A stretch of DNA of 40,000 bases from Symbiodinium natans (lineage: Eukaryota; Sar; Dinophyceae; Suessiales; Symbiodiniaceae): positions 315,001 to 355,000 of the forward strand of contig CAJNDS010002359.1 in the NCBI GenBank assembly GCA_905221605.1, written 5' to 3'. Of the stretch, positions 10,501 through 19,591 are shown piece after piece. Both the position numbers and the translations under genes were made by a program. Within the stretch, counting starts at the first letter, position 1. Each line of letters opens with the position of its first letter. Under the pieces are notes generated by a model, which was not told the DNA's origin, did no database searches, and saw only the letters and a list, made by a program, of their open reading frames with translations.

Positions 10501-12057
10501 GGGTAAAAGGTGGGTGCGAGTGAAAAACGCTAGGGCCGAATAGAAACCCAAGAAACCCGCAAGACCCAGTCCGAAAACAGCCAGCCCCAGTCGGAAAACC
10601 AACGGGACGAGTGAGAAAACAGCAGCCTCGGCGGAAGCCATGCTAGCCCATGATTAGCCATGTTCATGTTTGTAACCCGTGCGCGCCACTGGAGATCTCC
10701 GAGGCACTCCGAGGCTGCAATCCGAAAACGGCTCTCCATCAAACTGCGGCCTCAGTGGTAAAATGTCCTCCACATTGAATCTCCAAACGGAAGCCGAGTC
10801 CCCGCAGGGTTTCGGGTTTGTTCTCCCCGTCTGAAGCGTGAGTCCTAAACCCAGACATGTTTTAAAACCAGGGACGTGGGTTTGGTTTGGGAACTTAGCC
10901 GGGAAAGCGGCCAGCCGCTACTGTGTATTTTGGTTCCACGGTTTGGGATAGGTTTTGTGCTGTCAGGGTGTTTTGGGTGCACGGTTGCAATATCACGTTT
11001 CACACCTTCTTCTTCGTGACAAGTGATAGATTGGAGCCCATCAGACAACAAAATTGCATCAACCTGCCAATCCTCCTGACAGGTTTGTGACATGGGTTTC
11101 GCACGTTTCGTGCTGAGCAAGACGAATACACTTGTCGACAGCTGAGCCAGTCTCTTGCGCACATCACGGAATGGCAGCCGATGGCGAAAGGCATACTTGT
11201 CGGTGCCTTTCAGGTCGGGACACCTGACTACATGGCGCCAGCCGCCTGCTGCATTTGGAAGAGGGCCTTGATCTGGATGCCTTCGCAGACAACAGCATTT
11301 TGTGACGGCGTCGAGGAAGTCATTGACTTCCCGCATACGCACAACAGCAGCGTTGATTGGTGGGCACTGGGGGTTCTTACCTATGAGAGCCTTGCTCAGC
11401 ATGATTTGCAAATTCCACCGTCGACTGCGTGTTTTGCCAGCGAGAGCCGATTTTCACAGCTTAGGATCTTAAGTGGGCATACGCCTTTCACCGATGAGGG
11501 CGTTTCGGATCCGATGGAGAGGCTCCTGGCGATCCGGCGGAGCCAGGAAAGTGAGTCGCCAAAGGCTTGACATGCAAATCTCAGCTTCTGTTGATGTCAC
11601 CTGGTGTGTCGTGGGAGGAGCAGGGGCCTATTCAATTTGGTTTTCATTTCCCACAGGTTGCGAAAGGTCCCTGGCCTTGTCTGGAGTGCAGTAAGTGTGC
11701 ATGGGAGTCAGTAGTGTGCATTGGCACATGTGGCACATGGCCAAAAGGTTTCGTTTCCCAACTGCTGCAGATTCGGCGGGCTCCTTGGGCGGATCGTGCC
11801 TTTTCGGACGTACTGGAGTGCTGTGTATGTCTCACACATATCACGCTCGATGTAGAAGGCCTCATGAGCGCCTTGGAGCTGGACGCGGAGGAGCCCAGGA
11901 TGTTCGTGACCACGCCATGTACAGGACGACTGCGGGGAGTCACGCACCCATCAGCTCCAGCGCCTGTGGGCGCTTTCACATGTGACAAGGACGTTGGCCT
12001 TTGACTTCAAGGCATTCCACGAGCAGAAGCTCCCGACTCCGTTCCACAAGCAGTGGA
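6374..12057 (+). CDS. AGC-family Ser/Thr protein kinase, catalytic domain in 17 micro-exons (partial gene)
   Basis: Splicing in silico gives one continuous AGC (PKA/PKG-like) kinase domain that would transfer ATP phosphate to Ser/Thr. Exons: 6374-6445, 6517-6579, 6685-6712, 6840-6888, 7350-7410, 7469-7517, 10049-10086, 10168-10204, 10273-10322, 11083-11133, 11214-11240, 11316-11386, 11465-11546, 11624-11666, 11748-11769, 11859-11924, 11990-12057. All junctions keep phase. Landmarks in order: glycine loop GKGAYG, ATP lysine in YALK, alpha-C glutamate in NGERE, catalytic loop HRDIKPEN, metal-binding DMG instead of DFG, activation segment VGTPDYMAPE, DWWALG, RLGAG and the C-lobe end AFDFKAF. Every acceptor is AG|G; donors are GT, GC or GA. 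The 5' part (possibly a cyclic-nucleotide-binding region) and the 3' tail were not found, so PKA-like and PKG-like remain undecided. The kinase identity itself is very secure. Confidence 0.93.
7019..7156. repeat. CTCTCTTCT microsatellite inside a kinase intron
   Basis: A nearly perfect 9-nt unit (TCTCTCTTC and one-base variants) repeats about 15 times inside the 461-nt intron 6889-7349. It is pyrimidine-only on the sense strand. The open frames through it, rich in Ser/Leu on + and Arg/Glu on -, are products of the repeat. Confidence 0.95.
7518..10048 (+). other. 2.5-kb intron of the kinase gene
   Basis: Between kinase exons 6 and 7 the phase closes perfectly (A joined to GC gives serine), so 7518-10048 is read as one GC-AG intron. 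It is more than twenty times longer than most other introns of the gene. It contains CT-rich low-complexity DNA at about 9410-9630 and unassigned open frames on both strands. I see no repeat unit with clear termini that would identify a single inserted element. Confidence 0.7.
10049..10322 (+). CDS. Kinase exons 7-9: alpha-E helix and catalytic loop
   Basis: Exon 7 (10049-10086) reads HSGAFYAACVIA, exon 8 (10168-10204) reads ALDHLHERRIVH, and exon 9 (10273-10322) reads DIKPENALLDEHGYAK. The invariant catalytic arginine codon is assembled across the 68-nt intron 10205-10272: CACC joined to GTGACATT gives H-R-D-I. All three donors are GC (GCCTTG, GCCTGT, GCTTGG) and the acceptors are AG|G. The intron-8 junction is the cleanest proof of a GC donor, because no GT near it restores HRD. 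Confidence 0.93.
11083..12057 (+). CDS. Kinase exons 10-17: DMG motif, activation segment and C-lobe
   Basis: Exon 10 (11083-11133) reads VCDMGFARFVLSKTNTL. Exon 11 (11214-11240, 27 nt) reads VGTPDYMAP. Exon 12 (11316-11386) starts EVIDF and contains VDWWALGVLTYE. Exon 13 (11465-11546) contains ILSGHTPFTDEG and LLAIRRSQ. Exon 14 (11624-11666) contains FHFPQVAKG. Exon 15 (11748-11769, 22 nt) reads FVSQLLQ. Exon 16 (11859-11924) contains ERLGAGRGGAQDVRDHAMYR. Exon 17 (11990-12057) contains AFDFKAFHEQKLPTPF, the usual C-lobe end of AGC kinases. Introns are 80, 75, 78, 77, 81, 89 and 65 nt, with donors GT, GC, GA, GA, GT, GA and GA. The next donor after exon 17 is probably GC at 12058. Later tail exons, for example a hydrophobic motif, were not found. 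Confidence 0.92.
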
Positions 12058-13522
12058 GCGGCCCCCGCCTGTTATCCTGCATCCTTGTCATTGTCATACC
12101 TTGTCATAACCTTGTCATACCCTTTTCGTGTGCATTTGCAACCCGGCATAGCATGTTGGAATCCTGCTGTTAGCAGACTTTTGCAGACAGTATCTGCTCC
12201 ACAACCTCTTACGCTGAAGGGGCTCGGGGCCTGCGAAGCGAGTCGAACCCTCTTGGAACTTAGAACTCCCTGGAGAACTCTGCAATGTTTCCAAAACAAG
12301 CGAAGGAATATAGAAGTGCACAGGCAGGACGGAGCTTGGAAACAAGGTCAGCGAAGAGACAACTACGAAATGCAGACCGCCAAGATCAGCGAGACCAACG
12401 GAGAACCGAGCTACAGTTGGCCAGAAAGCATCGAAAACACAGTCGGGTTCCAAAACAAATAGGTGTAAAATGGCTAAGGAGATGTGCAGAGTCGAAGGAG
12501 ACAGGGATTGGTACCAGGAACACGCCTCGCTGGTGCCGTTTTTGGTTTTTGCTCTTGCTTGTGTTCTGAAACGATTTGCTTCGCTTTCGTTTTGTTATCG
12601 TTAGGACTTGAGGCCTCCAAAGCCGAAGCAAAAACCTTGACCTGGAAACCTGCCTAAACCTCAGCCTTAACAACCCTTAGCCTGAACCTTGAAACTACCC
12701 TGATACGGCACTGAGTTCATTTGGTTCCAAATATGGCATATGCTACATAAATGGCTGCAGCATGTTTCTGCACATTTCACCTCCCCCCACACATTCCCTG
12801 GGGACCCGCAAAGCACGCATCGCTGCGGTCTCCACACTCCCCGCCTTTCGCCTTTCGCATTCCCCGCTCCGCTCACTCCGCTGAGCACGCCCCAAGCGTT
12901 GGGACATGTTGGGAAGGCAGTGTGGCTCCACCATGCTCAACCCACCCCGAACCGTGATTCTACCAGGACTCCGACCCGCACTCACGCATGCACTTCACAC
13001 GTGCTTTGAGATTTCGAAGTCAGGTCTTACTTAGTCTATGGGTTGGTTGGTCTGAACTGGCGAGTATTGGCCAGTGTTTCTGCGGAACTGCTTCAAGGCA
13101 GTCAGAAGCGGCACCGGCTCTCCATCCCAAAACGTACCAAAGCACTGATTTCCAACTCTCCCGGGATTCCCAAAGCCCCCTTCTTGGCTGGAGTCCAACA
13201 CGTGCCAAAACCATGATTCGCAACGGGGGCTGCGAACAGTATGTTACGGCCGTTTCGGTGTGCGGATTGCAATGTGTATCGGACAAAAAGCATGCACGAG
13301 GTAACAGGTAACGGTCATGTGGATTCGACGAGGTCTGCTCGAGCATGAAAGCCGCCCGATAGGGGCCAACCCTGCACTTGGAATATCTCATATTTAACGG
13401 GTGCGCGCCATAACCGATAGCGACGATAGGGGCCGGCCTATTTCACGCGAACATTTGGAGATATGAGAAGCTCTGACTGCTACTTTGACATCCAGACTCC
13501 AGACATACACAACAACTTTCAG
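12058..13522. other. Unresolved region downstream of the kinase domain
   Basis: The remaining kinase tail exons should begin here but could not be picked out. Imperfect CTTGTCATA(C/A) repeats lie at about 12085-12125. Frames of about 90-150 codons on both strands (12285-12569 +, 13020-13391 -) overlap each other and have unconvincing composition. Confidence 0.5.
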
Positions 13523-13735
13523 GTCGTTGTTAGCACTAATGCGGTTCTCACTGACAATGCTCAGATGACAGGCTATCCCGAGCATTTCTTCACGGATGAC
13601 TTTGGGCTAGACCGTGGGCAACTGGGTTTGGACCCATCAGATAGCCCCCTGGCTGCAAGTGAAGCGATGCCAGCGAACCCTTCTCGTGATTCTCGTGGCT
13701 CGCCGCGGCTCGATTGTCTTTCATGGTATCAGTAG
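13523..13735 (+). CDS. Candidate internal exon of an unidentified gene
   Basis: After an AG|G acceptor (TTTCAG|GTC) the frame reads VVVSTNAVLTDNAQMTGYPE, then an acidic segment with FFTDDFGLDRGQLGLDPSD, and stays open to 13735. The composition is protein-like and the acceptor matches those of the kinase. The 3' boundary is uncertain. No family was recognised. It may belong to the gene ending at 19329. Confidence 0.4.
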   Translation, partial: VVVSTNAVLTDNAQMTGYPEHFFTDDFGLDRGQLGLDPSDSPLAASEAMPANPSRDSRGSPRLDCLSWYQ

Positions 13736-14742
13736 CCGAAGCTCCCCGGCAGACTCACGGAGCTTTCAAGCTTGTGCATGCTTGTGCTCGTGAGGTTTGT
13801 ATATCGCATACACTGCCGACCCATCTGACGACTGGGATGCCAAGTTCTGACGAGCATTCCGCTCATGGCCACTCTTGACATTTCTTGGCGGTCGTGCTCA
13901 TCCCGATGCGAAGAGCTTATGCGCTTCTTGGGTGGGAGGGCCCAGAATCTCTTGTTGATAATTCCACTGTCAAAACTACGAGATCTTGAGTCTGAAGCCG
14001 AAGCATCGCTGAACAAGTTATACTGAGTTATCATGCTATCCGTTCGTAATCATGGCCCGCAGAACCTGGCAAGGCTGACTTTTGCAGCTTTACAGGTATT
14101 TCCGTTTTTCTTGCATTTGTGCACATAACATATCATTTCTGCCTTGTTTTCCAATCCAGTTAGCAGCTGCAAAGCAGCCAGCAGCTGTGTGAGAGCGCAG
14201 GGATTGGACTAGAACTCTCCCACATAGTTCGGTGGCCAAGAGGCTACACATCTCTTGTGTCTCGGTTCAAAGCCCTCAATGCAGAGACTGGGGACTGTTG
14301 TTGAGTAGTCAGAACACCTGTGCTGTCGAACGCAGGTCACGAGAAGGCACAAATAAGTTTCAAGAATCGACATGCAAAACGTTGTCGTGTGTTTTGCATT
14401 GTTTTGCCTCGCACCAGTCTCCGGAGTACCTCTCCAGTCTCAAAACCCCTATCAGCCAGAAGAAAACAGACTGCGCTAGGCCATGGGGGGCACTCTGAGC
14501 CACTTGTTTGAGGGCACTTCTTGTTTGATTGTTCCCGCGTCCTCCATGATCCAGAGCAACGAGACTGTAGGAGCATTCTTGTTCATTCTTCGACATGACC
14601 TACTGCCTAGACGAATCCCTGCAGTGAGTACATGCAGAGGCCCTCCCATCAACTATCTGCCATGAGCAGCTGGTTTTGATCAGCATTGGCGCGCCATGCT
14701 GGTCAAGGCATTCCGATCCGCTCCGGAGAGGCTGCAGACTGA

Positions 14743-14994
14743 GTGAAGTGCCTCGTGCTTGGGAGCGCGATCACTTGCCCAAGTGCCAAAGAGTCAGCAT
14801 GCTTCTTAGAGAAAAGCGATCTGGTCTTGGTCTGTCCCGTGACGAATCATAATGGGCTGCTCACCATTTCTACAGTGACCAGGCATTTCCTTCGCCGTCT
14901 ACGGCGCTCCAGCTCCCTGCAGGTACTCAGTCTCACCAATGCGGAATTTGTGCGCTTGCAGACTGCTGTTGGTGAAGTTTGTCTATTCATTTGA
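14743..14994 (+). CDS. Candidate exon(s), unidentified
   Basis: The frame reads LLTISTVTRHFLRRLRR and, after a possible CTGCAG|GTACTC acceptor at 14922/14923, VLSLTNAEFVRLQTAVGEV. This looks like amphipathic helix. A short helical island, NLARLTFAALQ, lies upstream at about 14062-14094. No named domain. Whether 14923 is a true exon start or an internal position is not decided. Confidence 0.35.
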   Translation: MKCLVLGSAITCPSAKESACFLEKSDLVLVCPVTNHNGLLTISTVTRHFLRRLRRSSSLQVLSLTNAEFVRLQTAVGEVCLFI

Positions 14995-15548
14995 TGTGTT
15001 GCACGTCTTTTGCCAAGAGCCGCCTTGTGTTTTGCCTTCTGACCTCGTGTCTCCTGCCCCTTGCAAGCATTCGTGGTGTTCCATTTCTATTTTCGAATGT
15101 TGCCCGTACCTGTGTTTTGAAAGCGTGCGCCTAGTACAGGTTTGTAGCAGGGCCAAGCAGGTCGCATGGACATGATACTCTGGTAGGTTGCCATCCTGGC
15201 CTCAGCAGAACGTGCTCATACAAGGAATTTTGACGGAAGTTGAGATCTCCTTTTATTGCGGGGGCATGAGCGAAAACTTGAAGCTTGTGGGAGTTGCTGT
15301 TGTTCTTTTTTTCAAGTTAGAGTTTAGGTGGCCTTCGGTCCTAGTATTTCGGGGATTTATGCTCCTGCGCGCCCCTCCCTCCCCCTAGAGCATTGCGTAG
15401 ATGCTGTCGAAAAGCGTGCTATCTCCATGGCATGCTACAGCTTTAGTCCGCCCTGCTCCCACGAAAACGAGAAGACCACGCTGCATTGACAGGCTGATGC
15501 CATATGCCTGACATGTTTCCGATGAGCACCATGTGCTGCATGTGCCAG

Positions 15549-15629
15549 GTCTCTGAAGCGACCCGGGACTCGATTGCCAAACGGAGTTTGCACAATATGC
15601 TGCTCTCCAAGTCTAAGGGCATCGAAAAG
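15549..15629 (+). CDS. Candidate 81-nt exon, unidentified
   Basis: GCCAG|GTCTCTGAAG opens a frame of exactly 27 codons, starting VSEATRDSIAKRSLHNMLL and ending SKGIEK before a GC donor (GCACGG). An overlapping frame to the right (ESNAWFVAALSTSLSDIG, about 15650-15715) is equally protein-like, so one of the two must be wrong or differently spliced. Confidence 0.35.
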
Positions 15630-15833
15630 GCACGGGCTTGTCCACGCATGTTATGGAGAGCAATGCTTGGTTTGTGGCCGCGCTATCAACCTCACTCTCC
15701 GATATTGGCTGCCTTTGTGTTGCGCAGTCTAGGCTTGCACGGGTAATCTTCGACCTGATGTATACGCGTGTGCTTGCTATAATGGGCCGCGCTTGAATAC
15801 AGCATTGTGGCATACTGTGTGAGACAGTGACAG

Positions 15834-17338
15834 GATCTGCATGCTCTTGAGTCAGAGCTGACAAGATCTGCCAAAAAGCAGGATCGCTCTAAGCGCGACG
15901 TGCGTGTCCGTACTTGTCGTTCGGGTCAGCAGTCGGGGCAGGACCTTGTGAAGATCAAGAAAAAATGGAATCTGAAGCTGGCGGCTGAGACTGCTGAGAA
16001 GGTGCTGAGCCCTCCCCTACATTGACCTCATGTGCCTGATGTCTGCTTCGAAGATCTTTGCTGCTTTGGCCTCAAGCAAGGGCCTTAGAGCTTTCGCTAC
16101 ATTAGCCAACGTCCAGCAAGATGCGGCGCAACAAAAGGGCATCTCTCCAAGCACGCCAAAAGCGGAGTGCTGTTCAACGCACTCGAAGGGACAGACCTGT
16201 AGCATCCTGTAGCTTGATGCGACGACTGCTGCAGAATGCCGATCGGCCTGGTGGACATCGAACTGGCTGGCCTTCGTTTAGCAGATCTGTCCAAGCACGA
16301 AGAGCCTCGAACGGTGTTCGAAAGACGTTTTGAAAGGTGTTGTTTGTCTGTATTTTCTTGGGATCCGTGGCATGCAGCTTGGCGAGGTCATGCGAGGTAT
16401 GTGTGAAATAAGTATGCATTCAGTATGCATTTCATGGGCCACAGGGCCGATGCCTGGCAGCTGTTGGGCACTTCAACGCGGGATCTGTGGCTTGACGGAA
16501 GCCAGGGGGTCAAAGGCAGAAATTTGCAAAGCTCTGGAGCAAGGGACAGTCGTGAGATACGATGGCTGCTAGCCGTTAGCCTGGTCGAGATTCCCGCCTG
16601 GTGATATGTTCAGCCATTTTTTGTTTTGACAGGTTCTGTTGGTGGAAAAACCCATCGTGCGGCCAAGTGTGGTGGAGCTGGCTTCCGCCATGGCGCAACG
16701 GCCGGGCGATTTTGCTCTGCTTCGAGGCTCTGAAAAGACTTTCGATTCTCTCTCGGACATGTTGGGCAGCACTGTTGCAGCACTGTTGCAGCATGTGCAG
16801 CACGAGCTCTGGCACTATCTGGCACTCCAAGGTCATCGCGGATCTCAGTGATTGCAGATCTATAGAGCAGTTGAACGGCCGACGCTAGACATCGCACATG
16901 CAAATCACGAAATCCAACCTCCGAGGGCTAGCTGAGTCCCTTCTCAACCGTAGGGTTGCAACAAGGGGTGTGATGGGAGACTGCAGGCCATGCCGGGATT
17001 TTGGGAGGGATGAACTGGCAGGGTTTGGGGGAGAAACAGGGCCCCAGTCATGCTCATGATGCTACGGGAAGCCTCCAGGATCCCAATGCAGACTCTGGCC
17101 AGAGTTTGTGAACTCCGGACAGTTTCCCCCCAGCTCCTTAGCTTTCGTCCCAGTCTCATCCCCAAGTCGCTTGCAATGGCAGGTGCCGAGAATCTGGCCG
17201 CCGCAGAGGCGTCGCGGCTTAACGTGCAGAGGTTTGCCTAATATTAGGCGCGCTGGGCATATAGCATGGAGCATGCCACAGCAGCGTACCTGGCCAGAGC
17301 CGAAGCTGAATTCAAGACACTGTCAACAGCCCATGCCG
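15834..17338 (+). CDS. Multi-exon unidentified helical protein (internal exons)
   Basis: Exons chosen by acceptor, donor and phase: 15834-16001 (starts DLHALESELTRSAKKQDRSK, 56 codons, GT donor); 16054-16127 (IFAALASSKGLRAFATLANV, GC donor); 16235-16336 (MPIGLVDIELAGLRLADLSK, then EEPRTVFERRFE, GT donor); 16445 to about 16480 (ADAWQLLGTSTRDLW); 16633-16831 (VLLVEKPIVRPSVVELASAM, then DSLSDMLGSTVAALLQHV, GT donor); 17183 to about 17231 (AENLAAAEASR); 17265-17338 (MEHATAAYLARAEAEFKTL). Phases agree from 15834 through 17231. The product is mostly alpha-helical with coiled-coil-like ends. Two acceptors (16054, 16235) are AG|A and one (17265) is AG|C, unlike the kinase. I recognise no family. Confidence 0.55.
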
Positions 17339-17409
17339 GTCTTGTGCTGTATTCCACATGGTCTGGAGGCAGAGCCAGGCGTTGAGTCACACATGAGTCG
17401 AGTCACCGT

Positions 17410-18126
17410 GAGACGGGCATGAGGCAGATGTGTGCTTTGCTTGGTGAGGTCGACGCAACAATCACGGAGCAGCCCTTCCTCCTTGAAGCTGAGACCAACA
17501 GCTTTATTTTCCAAGGCGTGGAGTTTGCGAACAACTTAACATAAGCGCATGGTACTGGGACCATGGGAGTGACGTGTTGTTTTGCAAGATTTTTTGGGGC
17601 TTGCAAAAAGCACATGGACTCTGGAAGCAAGTTCAATATCCCAAGCTTTCACAGAGATGCTGAAATGCCTGCGTTTGAAAGTTTGCTCTCGTGTTGCGGA
17701 ATGGCCTGAGCGCGCATCGGCAGATGTGATGGCCAGCTCTGAAGCCATCCGATACAGAACAAGGCGCTCACACTGACATGCCTGCATGACTTTTTATTGC
17801 TCCAGCAGGCCGACGCCGTCACCAGCCAAGTAGGGGTTCTTGCCAGGAAACAAAGAAGGTGGAGTGGTGCACATTCATGCCACCAAAATTCACTGCCATT
17901 CAAGCTCACTCTCTCCCATTTCCTTGTAGTGTTGAGTTTTGCTCTGTTGCCTGAGCCCTCCATCTTTGCATCTTTGCGTGCCAGGGCAGACTACTTCATG
18001 CCAACCTTGCAGTCTGCAAATGTCTGCAAGCGGGGAGGTGAAATTTCCACAACGGCAGGACTTGGAGTCGTTGCCCTCTGCCCAAACTCCAGAGGTAGGA
18101 TGATAGAATCCCAGCGAGAAAACTGA
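17410..18126 (+). CDS. Further candidate exons of the same unidentified gene
   Basis: Islands with protein-like composition on the same strand: MCALLGEVDATITEQPFLLE followed by ETNSFIFQGVEFANN (about 17424-17537), TWTLEASSISQAFTEMLKCL (about 17610-17670), and QADAVTSQVGVLARKQRR following a CCAG acceptor (about 17806-17860). Boundaries and order are unproven. The frame 17797-18126 continues into less convincing sequence. Confidence 0.35.
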
Positions 18127-18358
18127 AAACCACGCTTTCCTGACCAAAGAGCTGAGAGGACTATGTTGCAACTTCTTTTGATTGAAGGCAATAGTTTTTC
18201 GTCCAGACCAGCAACAAAAAACCTTGCAAGCCCAACGGAGAATGTAATCACAAAGACCGACGTGGGTTTTGTGACACGCAGACTGTTTGCAGGTCGCATG
18301 CACGGGCCACGCAAAGTCGCGCAAACAGTTTTCCTGCCAGAGTGCCGAATGGTACCAG

Positions 18359-18409
18359 GGTCCAGCCCAGAATGGGGTCTTTGTGGGGGGCTCTGTGGTG
18401 GCTCACAAG
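18359..18409 (+). CDS. Candidate 51-nt exon, unidentified
   Basis: ACCAG|GGT opens exactly 17 codons reading GPAQNGVFVGGSVVAHK before a GT donor (GTCCGA). AG|G acceptor, phase 0 to phase 0. The glycine- and valine-rich beta-like sequence is unlike the helical exons upstream. Confidence 0.45.
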
Positions 18410-19213
18410 GTCCGACGCGAGGGATCAGGAATGATGAGTGCAGATCTCGTTGTTTAGACCTGACGTGCAAAAGATATCACATCGACTCCGTTGGTCTTGT
18501 AGGCCACAGACATGCAAGCTTGCAGCACGAGTGCTACGGCATCGGACTCTGGAGCAAAGTGCGTTGCGAGGCCAAGTCGTTGGCTTCCATGCGTTCTCAA
18601 TGCTGAACCATGCCTGTGCCTCGAGCAGGGAGGAGAATGTGTGCATCTTGCTTCAAGCAGAGTCGGGTTGTCGAAAATGTGTATGTTTTCCGATGCTTAA
18701 CGGGCCTGTGTTGCTGAGTGTCGCGCCCGGGAAATTTCCAGGCTGGAGTTTTGGAAAGCGGAACTTCGCGAATGTTCCCACGCTTTGGGGAAGTGTAGCT
18801 TAGAAGCCCACAGCTGATGCGGGGCTTTGAAAGAAATCTACATTTTCAGGATGTTAACTTGGTTCAAGTAGGAGTCGGGTCATGGACATAAGGATTGTTT
18901 TCTGAGCGTGGATCCAGCCTCGGCTCCGGGGGACAAAGGGAGTATGGAGAGTATGGCACGATTTGTGCCGTCGCGGTGGAGTCCTGTTGCAAGTCGGGTT
19001 TGCGGTCTAGAGCGTCGGAAGAGTCAGTAGCCTCATGCCGAACTCTCCAAGCCCGATGTGTAAGCTCGAAAGAGCAAGTAGCCTCAAGCGTGCTGAAGGG
19101 CGGTGGGGCATGGCAGAACCCGCCCAAGTACCATGCTCACAAACACATACAACTACAAAAGTTGCCCCTTCGGATAATATGTATATGATGTCAGACGTTT
19201 GTGTTTCTTTTAG

Positions 19214-19329
19214 GCTTGCTGGGTTCAGGTTTCTCCATCCTCAGCACTGGGGACCGACCGGTCAATGACGATCTCGAAGTGAAGCTGATTGCCATTCGAG
19301 ACATCCAGGCACGACTCCAAGCTTTGTAA
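19214..19329 (+). CDS. Terminal exon of the unidentified + strand gene
   Basis: A pyrimidine-rich acceptor (TTTCTTTTAG|GC) is followed by 37 codons and TAA at 19327-19329: LLGSGFSILSTGDRPVNDDL, then EVKLIAIRDIQARLQAL. Composition is strongly protein-like and the exon enters in phase 1. I infer that this ends the gene whose internal exons lie at 15834-18409, because all are on one strand and no other terminator intervenes; that linkage is not proven. No family was recognised. Confidence 0.6.
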
Positions 19330-19591
19330 TTTCTTGTGAGGCTGATATGAAATGGTATGAAGATGGGCCGAAAAGAGAACCTCTTAGCCCGGTGTGGAGG
19401 CAGGCGAACCCTTGCGGCTCTCTTATCACGAGCTGTTTGCTGAACCACGGGCTCGAGAAGAGCGCATTCGTGCACATTGCGGTGGCCGCTGCGGCTGTTC
19501 TCGTTGCGACTAGATTTGATTTGTCATGCTGTGTTACGCCGTGTCAGGCACTCCACTCATTGCCTCATGTTGATTCTGGAGACTCGCTAAG

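Noticed and set aside
14372-14479. 35-codon plus-strand frame starting MQNVVVCFALFCLAPVSG, resembling a signal peptide
   Set aside because: Very short, no splice or repeat context, and other frames in the same DNA are equally open.
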